From: a bacterium
Lineage (GTDB): Bacteria; Patescibacteriota; Minisyncoccia; Minisyncoccales; PEYH01
Length of the DNA: 12,765 nt
Assembly: GCA_021158195.1 (NCBI GenBank)
Contig: JAGGVA010000065.1
Location: 1 to 12,765 of the forward strand
Reading direction: 5' to 3'
Shown here: in pieces, positions 5,977-10,964 of the stretch
Position numbering within the stretch: the first letter of the stretch is position 1
Layout of the letters: each line of letters opens with the position of its first letter
Notes under the pieces: model-generated
Databases searched by the model: none
What the model was told of the DNA's origin: nothing
The model's input: only the letters and a program-made list of their open reading frames with translations
Translations under genes and position numbers: made by a program

Positions 5977-6640
5977 ATTATTTATTGTTGCCACACCCAT
6001 TGGTAATCTAAAAGATATTACTCTAAGAGCGCTTGAGACCTTACAAGCCGTAGATTATATTTTGGCAGAAAATACTTATAAGGCAAAGAATTTGCTCTCT
6101 TTTTATAATATCAAAAAGCCAGTTATCAATTACTTTCAGGGTTCGGGCAAAACAACACGAGCAAAAATTTTTGATTTGTTAAAGCAAGGGAAAAATATTG
6201 CTCTAATAAGTGAGGCAGGCACTCCGGGAATTTCTGATCCAGGCAATGAATTAATTGCAGAAGTTATAGAGAAATTTGGCGACAAAGTTGAGATTATTCC
6301 CATTCCGGGACCATCTGCCTTAACAACAATAGCATCTATTGCTGGCATACCAATGCAAAAATTTTTATTTTTGGGGTTTGTTCCCAAAAGAAAGCAAAAA
6401 AAATTTTTTCAGGAGATTGTAAACTCTAAATACCCGGTGATATTTTTTGAGTCGCCATATAGAATTATAAAGACGCTTGAAAAAATTCAAGAATTAGAGC
6501 CCGATCTGAAAGTAGTGGTTGCCAGAGAACTGACCAAAAAATTTGAAACAATTTATCGGGGAACATTAAAAGAAGTAATTAATTCAATAAGGCAAGACAA
6601 AATTAAAGGAGAGTTTGTGGTGATTGTTCATCGGGTTTAA
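5969..6640 (+). CDS. rsmI: 16S rRNA (cytidine-2'-O)-methyltransferase RsmI
   Basis: A 223-aa protein of the tetrapyrrole methylase fold. In well-studied bacteria RsmI methylates the ribose of C1402 in 16S rRNA. Seen here: VATPIGNLKDITLRAL (7-22), SEAGTPGISDPG (81-92), IPGPSALTTIASIAGIP, FESPYRI, ARELTKKFE and GEFVVIV. The protein stops soon after the last motif and so lacks the C-terminal region found in longer homologues of about 280 aa. The usual EDTR after the first strand reads ENTY (34-37), so that aspartate is replaced by asparagine; the effect is unknown. It is the last gene of the M16-permease-rsmI run, and its start lies inside the upstream gene. Confidence 0.93.
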   Translation: MPKLFIVATPIGNLKDITLRALETLQAVDYILAENTYKAKNLLSFYNIKKPVINYFQGSGKTTRAKIFDLLKQGKNIALISEAGTPGISDPGNELIAEVIEKFGDKVEIIPIPGPSALTTIASIAGIPMQKFLFLGFVPKRKQKKFFQEIVNSKYPVIFFESPYRIIKTLEKIQELEPDLKVVVARELTKKFETIYRGTLKEVINSIRQDKIKGEFVVIVHRV

Positions 6641-6669
6641 ACCAAAGAATTCATTTAAACAATTTTCTT

Positions 6670-6682
6670 GGGGACAGTCCCC
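6670..6682. repeat. Left REP-like palindrome GGGGACAGTCCCC
   Basis: A perfect 13-bp palindrome with 6-bp arms around a central A. Extended by one C on its right, its reverse complement is GGGGGACTGTCCCC, present twice on the far side of the transposase gene, so left and right copies are in inverted orientation. It lies 29 nt after rsmI. Confidence 0.85.
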
Positions 6683-6702
6683 CTAAAATGTTGATCCGGG
6701 AG

Positions 6703-6724
6703 GCCTTGTAAAATAAGGGCTTCT
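6703..6724 (+). repeat. Left flank copy of a GCCTT...TTCT repeat
   Basis: A 22-bp stretch that opens GCCTTGTAAAAT and closes AAGGGCTTCT. It matches 7406-7427 on the other side of the transposase with one inserted base, one deleted base and one substitution. CCTT and AAGG within it could form a small hairpin over an A-rich loop. It may belong to the ends recognised by the transposase. Confidence 0.55.
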
Positions 6725-6739
6725 GGGCGATAATTTTTA

Positions 6740-6755
6740 AAATGGCATTTTTTTG
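6740..6755 (+). repeat. Left 16-bp inverted repeat of the RAYT locus
   Basis: AAATGGCATTTTTTTG; its reverse complement matches 15 of 16 bases of CAAAAATATGCCATTT at 7370-7385. Between them lies almost only the transposase gene. Confidence 0.65.
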
Positions 6756-6757
6756 AT

Positions 6758-6763
6758 TAAAAT
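6758..6763 (+). promoter_or_regulatory. Possible -10 box TAAAAT for the transposase gene
   Basis: TAAAAT lies 8 nt before the ATG at 6772, the same short spacing as at the nitroreductase and leuS genes, which would give a leaderless message. No -35 is evident and the region is AT-rich, so support is weak. Confidence 0.35.
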
Positions 6764-6771
6764 AAAGTAAT

Positions 6772-7368
6772 ATGGCGAGAAGAGCCAGAAAAGAAATTGT
6801 TGCCCCAAACCAAATTTATCATATTGTGGCTCGGGGAAATAATGAAAGAAGAATTTTTAGATCGAGCCGTGATTACCGAAAGTTTATTCTTATTTTAAAA
6901 GACACCAAAGACAAATTCCCTTTTTATTTTTATTGTTTTTCCTTAATGCCAAACCACTACCATCTTCAAATTGAAACAAAAGAAGTTCCTATTTCAAAAA
7001 TTATGCATCGTATCAACTTTTTGTATGCGATTTATTTTAAAAAACGATACAGGCGATCTGGACATTTGTTTCAAGACAGATTTTATAGTAGCCCCATCAA
7101 TAAAGAGTCTTATTTTTGGGAGGCAGCACGATATATTGATCTTAATCCCGTAAGAGCCAATCTAGCGAAGAGTCCAGAAGAGTGGAAATGGGGAAGTTTT
7201 AGACATTATTTTTATAAAGAGGATAAGGACAACCTTTTAGATATGGAAAAATTTTTAATATTTGGCGGAGAGGATTTGGAAGAGGCGAGAAAAAATTATA
7301 TTGAATATGTAAAAGCAGGAATACAGATAAAGAAAACGCCAGATTTTATAAGCAGAAAACTGGTTTGA
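6772..7368 (+). CDS. REP-associated tyrosine transposase (RAYT, Y1/HUH type)
   Basis: A 198-aa single-strand DNA transposase-like nuclease. The N-terminal IYHIVARGNNERRIF is the usual first strand. The HUH motif is H62-Y63-H64 in LMPNHYHL. GHLFQDRFYSS (97-107) and ARYIDLNPVRANL (119-131) are the diagnostic blocks. Tyr114 and Tyr121 are the candidate nucleophiles; I cannot decide which without alignment. In this family the enzyme cuts single-stranded DNA next to REP hairpins. The ORF is full length, with no frameshift or stop, so it may be active. It is flanked on both sides by matching palindromes, hairpins and inverted repeats, as expected for a REPtron. It sits between rsmI and metG on the same strand and has no SD. 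Confidence 0.92.
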   Translation: MARRARKEIVAPNQIYHIVARGNNERRIFRSSRDYRKFILILKDTKDKFPFYFYCFSLMPNHYHLQIETKEVPISKIMHRINFLYAIYFKKRYRRSGHLFQDRFYSSPINKESYFWEAARYIDLNPVRANLAKSPEEWKWGSFRHYFYKEDKDNLLDMEKFLIFGGEDLEEARKNYIEYVKAGIQIKKTPDFISRKLV

Positions 7369-7369
7369 A

Positions 7370-7385
7370 CAAAAATATGCCATTT
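7370..7385 (-). repeat. Right 16-bp inverted repeat of the RAYT locus
   Basis: CAAAAATATGCCATTT begins 1 nt after the transposase stop codon and is the inverted partner of 6740-6755 (15 of 16 bases). Confidence 0.65.
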
Positions 7386-7405
7386 ACAAATTTTCTCCTC
7401 GAATT

Positions 7406-7427
7406 GCCTTTAAAATCAAGGGTTTCT
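7406..7427 (+). repeat. Right flank copy of the GCCTT...TTCT repeat
   Basis: A 22-bp partner of 6703-6724, opening GCCTTTAAAATC and closing AAGGGTTTCT. CCTT/AAGG could pair. It lies between the right inverted repeat and the right palindromes, mirroring the order on the left. Confidence 0.55.
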
Positions 7428-7440
7428 AAGAGTTAAAAAA

Positions 7441-7507
7441 CGGGGGACTGTCCCCGGGCGGTGTAAAAACGGGGGACTGTCCCCGGGCGGTGTCCCCGGG
7501 CGGGTGT
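7441..7507 (+). repeat. Right REP-like array of two and a half units
   Basis: A 24-bp unit occurs at 7441-7464 and 7470-7493, separated by AAAAA, followed by a partial third unit (CCCCGGGCGG plus GTGT) up to 7507. Each full unit contains the palindrome GGGGACTGTCCCC (7443-7455 and 7472-7484) and then CGGGCGG. The G+C richness contrasts sharply with the surroundings. The array ends 6 nt before the metG start codon. Confidence 0.9.
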
Positions 7508-7513
7508 TATAAA

Positions 7514-8944
7514 ATGAATAAATTTTACATTACAACCAGTATTGCCTACACAAACGCTCCACCCCATATTGGATTTGCTTTAGAATTAATTCAAGCAGAT
7601 GTTTTGGCAAGATATAATCGGATTCAAGGAAAAGATGTATATTTCTTAACTGGAACAGACGAGCACGGGATAAAGGTAGAAAAAGCAGCCAAAGACGCAG
7701 GAAAAACTCCTCAGGAATTTGTAGATGAGATTTCCAAAAAATTTCAGGCATTAACCAAGGTTTTAAATATTTCAAATACAGATTTTATTAGAACTACCGA
7801 CACAAAAAGACATCTGCCCGCTGTCGAGAAAGTGTGGCAAAAACTTCAAGAAAATAATGATCTTTATAAACAGAAGTATAAGGGCTTTTATTGTACTGGA
7901 TGCGAGGCCTTTCTTACAAAAAAAGATCTGGTAGAGGGTAAATGTCCCCATCACCAAATAGAACCTCAGATTATTGAAGAAGAAAACTATTTTTTTAGAT
8001 TATCTAAATATCAAGATCAGTTAAAAGAAGTTATTGAAAAAGACGAACTAAAAATTATTCCAGAGGAGAGAAAAAACGAGATACTTTCTTTTATTGCCCG
8101 CGGGTTGGAGGATATTAGTTTTTCTCGATCCAAAGAAAGATTAAGGTGGGGGTTTTCCGTGCCTGGCGATGATAAGCAAGTTATATATGTATGGTGCGAC
8201 GCCTTAACCAACTATATTTCAGCGTTAGGTTTTGCTACTAATTCGGATCTTTTTCAGAAGTTTTGGCCCGCAGATGTGCATTGTATTGGCAAAGACATTT
8301 TAAGATTTCACGCAGTTTATTGGCCCGCGATTTTACTTTCGCTGAACCTTCCTCTTCCCAAAAGCATTTTGGTTCACGGCTTTATTACGGCTAATGGGCA
8401 GAAAATGTCAAAGAGTTTAGGAAATGTAGTAGATCCTTTCGGGCTGGTTGAAAAATACGGCCAAGATGCGGTGAGGTATTATTTGCTTCGAGAAATTCCT
8501 ACTACAAAAGATGGTGATTTTTCCTATTCAAAATTTGAAAAAAGATATAATGACGATTTAGCAAAGGGGTTGGGAAATTTGGTGGCGAGGGTTATTGGAC
8601 TTAAATTCAAAATTCAAAGTTCAAAATTCAAAATTACAATTAAAAATTCAAAATTTATTGAAATACTTGAAAAAGTCAAAAAAGACTATCAAGAGGCAAT
8701 TAAAAATTATAAATTAAATGAAGCGTTGGCAGTAATTTGGGAGTTAATCGGCTTTTGCGATAAATACATTGAAGAAAAAAGACTTTGGGAAGATAAGGAA
8801 GAGAATAAGCAGGAGATAGAAAATTTAATAGGAACAATTAAGGTAATAGCAAAACTTTTGGAACCATTTTTACCAAAAACATCAGAAAAAATTGTAAAAC
8901 AATTAGAAACCGACACCCTTACCCCACTATTTCCCCGAATTTGA
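7514..8944 (+). CDS. metG: Methionyl-tRNA synthetase
   Basis: A 476-aa class I synthetase that charges tRNA-Met. The HIGH signature appears as H18-I-G-F in APPHIGF, and KMSKS is residues 297-301. The zinc knuckle has four ligands, C127-x2-C130 and C144-x2-H147, the single-knuckle form. VIYVWCDALTNYI and HCIGKDILRFHAVYWPAIL are the methionine-pocket and catalytic blocks. The C-terminal helical anticodon domain starts at about 355 with LGNLVARVIGL. There is no C-terminal tRNA-binding extension. Residues 364-381 (KFKIQSSKFKITIKNSKF) are encoded by a heptamer array between two helices of the anticodon domain. ATG at 7514 starts directly at the first conserved strand; an upstream TTG frame reads through the REP array and is not used here. 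No SD is present. Confidence 0.95.
   Translation: MNKFYITTSIAYTNAPPHIGFALELIQADVLARYNRIQGKDVYFLTGTDEHGIKVEKAAKDAGKTPQEFVDEISKKFQALTKVLNISNTDFIRTTDTKRHLPAVEKVWQKLQENNDLYKQKYKGFYCTGCEAFLTKKDLVEGKCPHHQIEPQIIEEENYFFRLSKYQDQLKEVIEKDELKIIPEERKNEILSFIARGLEDISFSRSKERLRWGFSVPGDDKQVIYVWCDALTNYISALGFATNSDLFQKFWPADVHCIGKDILRFHAVYWPAILLSLNLPLPKSILVHGFITANGQKMSKSLGNVVDPFGLVEKYGQDAVRYYLLREIPTTKDGDFSYSKFEKRYNDDLAKGLGNLVARVIGLKFKIQSSKFKITIKNSKFIEILEKVKKDYQEAIKNYKLNEALAVIWELIGFCDKYIEEKRLWEDKEENKQEIENLIGTIKVIAKLLEPFLPKTSEKIVKQLETDTLTPLFPRI
8603..8655 (+). repeat. In-frame AAATTCA heptamer array in metG
   Basis: Seven and a half units of 7 bp, mainly AAATTCA with AAGTTCA, AAATTAC and AATTAAA variants. All units are in phase with the reading frame and encode an 18-residue basic, polar insert. 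The array opens with TTAAATTC and closes with ATTCAAAATTTATTGA, a 16-bp end shared exactly with the first leuS array. Confidence 0.88.
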
Positions 8945-8962
8945 TCAATTTTAGAGATTAAA

Positions 8963-8990
8963 TTTAATTTTTAATTTTGAATTTTTAATT
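8963..8990 (-). repeat. Antisense heptamer array in the metG-tatD gap
   Basis: Four perfectly phased units TTKAATT (TTTAATT three times, TTGAATT once) end on the base before the tatD ATG. They are the reverse complement of the AATTMAA units found inside genes. Here the array replaces any SD for tatD. Confidence 0.82.
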
Positions 8991-9851
8991 ATGTTTGATA
9001 CTCATGCCCATCTTAACTTTAAGGCGTTTGACAAAGACCGCGAAAAAGTAATTCAAAAGTGCCTACAAGAGAACATCTGGATGATAAATGTAGGCACTAA
9101 TTTTTTAAGTTCAAAAAAGGCAGTTGAGATTGCGAATAAATATGAAAAAGGAGTATATGCGAGTGTCGGGTTGCACCCGATAAACATTAAAATAAATGAA
9201 AAATTCAAAATTAAAAATGCAAAATTGCAATTCAAAGTTCAAAATTATAATAAAGAAGATATCTTAGAAGAAAAGTTTGATTATGAAGAATATAAGAAAC
9301 TCGCTCAGGATAAAAAAGTGGTGGCAATTGGGGAAATAGGTTTGGATTATTACCGTAAACCAAAGACAAAAAGAAGATTAGAAGAATTCAAAAACAAACA
9401 AAAAGAGATATTTTTAAAACAAATCGAATTGGCGCAGGAGTTAAATTTGCCTGTTATTTTTCATTGTCGAATGGCACACCAAGAAATGATAGAGATTTTA
9501 AAACAAAAGATTGTTAACAATAAACAAAAAATAAAAGGAGTAGTTCATTGCTTTACCGGAACATACCAGCAAGCAGAAGAATATTTAAAAATGGGGTTTT
9601 TTCTCGGCTTTAACGGAATAATTTTCAAACTCAACTTAGATGATATTATTAAAAAAATACCTCTAGATAAAATCTTAATTGAAACAGATTGTCCTTATCT
9701 GGCACCTCCCGGCTATAAAGAAAGAAATGATCCGATGTCCTTACCTCTTATCGCCAAAAAAATTGCACAGGTAAAATCATTGGATTTTCGGGAAGTTTTA
9801 CAAAGAACAGAAAATAATGCTTACACTCTTTTTATTGACAGAAATTTATAA
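8991..9851 (+). CDS. tatD: TatD family metal-dependent hydrolase / DNase
   Basis: A 286-aa TIM-barrel hydrolase. The metal ligands are visible: H5 and H7 in DTHAHLN, E115 in AIGEIGLDYY, H158 in IFHCR, H186 in HCFTGT and D233 in ETDCPYLAP. TatD proteins act as 3'-5' exonucleases or D-aminoacyl-tRNA/DNA-repair nucleases, so a nuclease role is likely but the substrate is open. It lies 46 nt after metG on the same strand, a pairing common in bacteria. Residues 71-87 (KFKIKNAKLQFKVQNYN) are encoded by a degenerate heptamer array, inserted after SVGLHP and before the helix preceding the E115 strand, where family members have a short loop. No SD precedes ATG 8991. Confidence 0.93.
   Translation: MFDTHAHLNFKAFDKDREKVIQKCLQENIWMINVGTNFLSSKKAVEIANKYEKGVYASVGLHPINIKINEKFKIKNAKLQFKVQNYNKEDILEEKFDYEEYKKLAQDKKVVAIGEIGLDYYRKPKTKRRLEEFKNKQKEIFLKQIELAQELNLPVIFHCRMAHQEMIEILKQKIVNNKQKIKGVVHCFTGTYQQAEEYLKMGFFLGFNGIIFKLNLDDIIKKIPLDKILIETDCPYLAPPGYKERNDPMSLPLIAKKIAQVKSLDFREVLQRTENNAYTLFIDRNL
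9201..9249 (+). repeat. In-frame degenerate heptamer array in tatD
   Basis: Seven units related to AAATTCA (such as AAATTAA, AAATGCA and AGTTCAA), with one phase slip. They are more diverged than those in metG and leuS. They encode a basic, polar loop with no stop codon. Confidence 0.78.
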
Positions 9852-9866
9852 CATTGTTAGTAAAAT
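9835..9866 (+). promoter_or_regulatory. Possible promoter of the PRPP-synthetase-like gene
   Basis: TTGACA (9835-9840) lies at the end of tatD. A 17-bp spacer leads to TAGTAA, and a 20-bp spacer leads to TAAAAT (9861-9866). Neither combination is ideal. The gene has its own strong SD and terminator, which argues that it is a separate unit. Confidence 0.35.
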
Positions 9867-9880
9867 ATAGAACATTTTAA

Positions 9881-9888
9881 AAAGGAGG
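9881..9888 (+). promoter_or_regulatory. Strong Shine-Dalgarno of the PRPP-synthetase-like gene
   Basis: AAAGGAGG ends 8 nt before ATG 9897. It is the best SD on the plus strand in front of a conserved gene, in contrast to metG, tatD, leuS and nitroreductase, which have none. It also fixes the start codon. Confidence 0.85.
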
Positions 9889-9896
9889 GAGTAGGG

Positions 9897-10874
9897 ATGG
9901 AAAAAGTAGTAATAATTTCAGGAACTTCTCATTTTGGTTTGGCAAGGAGGGTGGCAGAAAAACTTGGCAAGGAATGTGTTCTTCCCAAAATTTACAGATA
10001 TGGCACAGGAGATTTCGAGGTACGCATACCGGTTAATGTTAGAAGACAGATAGTGTTTGTTATTCAAACTTTTTTGCCTAATCTCGAAAAGGTTTGTTAT
10101 CATTTTTTGGAGACAGTTTTTATTGTTAATGCCGCATATAAAGCATCTGCCCAAGAAGTAAATCTGATTGTTCCTCATCTTGGATGGGATCAATCTGATA
10201 AAAAATGGACCGGAAGGATGCCTATTGCTGGAGAATTAATTGCAGCAATGTTTCATTATGCTGGCGTGCATAGATATGTCGGGCTTCACTTTCATTCTCC
10301 TCAATTTCCGGGCTTCTTTCCTCTTCCGTGTATAGTAGATCACCTGGTAGCAACGCCTATTTTAATTCGCGCTGTAGAGCAAAATGATTGGCACAAAAAC
10401 GCAGTTTTAGTTGCAGGAGATCTGGGTTTTGCTAAGATGGGGAGAAAAATTGCTGATAGATTGGGATTGCCGCTTATCAAAATAGACAAAGAACGGATAA
10501 GTGGCAAAAAGGTAAAAATTCACGAGATATATGGAAAAGAGGAGATTCCCGGCAAGAGGGTTATTCTTTGGGACGACAAAATTGTAAGAGGATCGACAAT
10601 GAGAGGTATAATAAACGCACTTACTAAGATTGGAGCCGAAGAATTTATTATTGTGGCAACTCACGGTCTTTTTACAGAAGCAACTATCAGAAACTTACGC
10701 CATCCTAAAGTGAAGCGCATTATTGTTACCGATAGCGTGCCTCAACCCGGCAAAGTAAAAAGAAGGTTGCCCTTAGAAATAGTTTCAATTGATGAATTAT
10801 TGGCAGCCGCGATAAGAGAAATCTCCATAGAAAGAGGGTCAGTGAGCAAACTCTTTACCGATTCTATGGCTTAA
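9897..10874 (+). CDS. Divergent ribose-phosphate pyrophosphokinase-like protein
   Basis: A 325-aa protein with the two-domain PRPP synthetase layout: an N-terminal half with YGTGDFEVRIP (35-45), IVPHLGW (90-97) and GLHFHSPQFPGFF (129-141, His131 at the expected metal/ATP site), then the PRPP-binding half with VLVAGDLGFAKMGRKIADRLGLPL, IKIDKER, the loop VILWDDKIVRGSTMR (222-236), ATHGLFTEATIRN and VTDSVP, ending GSVSKLF. The classic enzyme makes PRPP from ribose-5-phosphate and ATP. Two active segments diverge: the ATP loop (YARQDRK in canonical enzymes) reads WDQSDKKWTGR, and the PRPP loop has DDKIVRGST instead of DDMIDTAGT, resembling amidophosphoribosyltransferase (DDSIVRGTT). A PRPP synthetase with altered properties is likeliest; a phosphoribosyltransferase-like role is possible. 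Strong SD and terminator mark an independent gene. Confidence 0.8.
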   Translation: MEKVVIISGTSHFGLARRVAEKLGKECVLPKIYRYGTGDFEVRIPVNVRRQIVFVIQTFLPNLEKVCYHFLETVFIVNAAYKASAQEVNLIVPHLGWDQSDKKWTGRMPIAGELIAAMFHYAGVHRYVGLHFHSPQFPGFFPLPCIVDHLVATPILIRAVEQNDWHKNAVLVAGDLGFAKMGRKIADRLGLPLIKIDKERISGKKVKIHEIYGKEEIPGKRVILWDDKIVRGSTMRGIINALTKIGAEEFIIVATHGLFTEATIRNLRHPKVKRIIVTDSVPQPGKVKRRLPLEIVSIDELLAAAIREISIERGSVSKLFTDSMA

Positions 10875-10882
10875 AGAGTATA

Positions 10883-10916
10883 AAAGCCCGAGCCGTACGG
10901 CTCGGGCTTTTTCTTT
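10883..10916 (+). terminator. Strong intrinsic terminator after the PRPP-synthetase-like gene
   Basis: AAAGCCCGAGCC (10883-10894) and GGCTCGGGCTTT (10899-10910) form a perfect 12-bp stem around GTAC, followed by a T-rich tail TTCTTT. It lies 8 nt after the stop codon and separates this gene from leuS. Confidence 0.95.
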
Positions 10917-10926
10917 ATATTTTTCC

Positions 10927-10955
10927 TTGAAAACCTGAATTTTTGTGGTTAAAAT
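10927..10955 (+). promoter_or_regulatory. leuS promoter, implying a leaderless transcript
   Basis: TTGAAA (10927-10932), a 17-bp spacer and TAAAAT (10950-10955) fit a sigma70-type promoter. The ATG at 10965 is 9 nt after the -10, so transcription should begin within a few bases of the start codon. There is no SD. The position just after a strong terminator supports an independent start here. Confidence 0.7.
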
Positions 10956-10964
10956 GAAAAATAT

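Noticed and set aside
7441..7507. The repeated G+C-rich units as a CRISPR array
   Set aside because: Only two full units, a 5-bp A spacer and palindromic REP form; no cas genes are present.
7490..7513. An upstream TTG start for metG
   Set aside because: Its codons are translated REP sequence; the conserved N-terminus begins at ATG 7514.
7505..7513. TGTTATAAA as an extended -10 box for metG
   Set aside because: It touches the ATG, so transcription would begin inside the coding sequence and lose the start codon.
8603..8655. Heptamer array in metG as a frameshift or assembly error
   Set aside because: The frame is open on both sides with conserved MetRS sequence, and similar arrays occur in two other genes.
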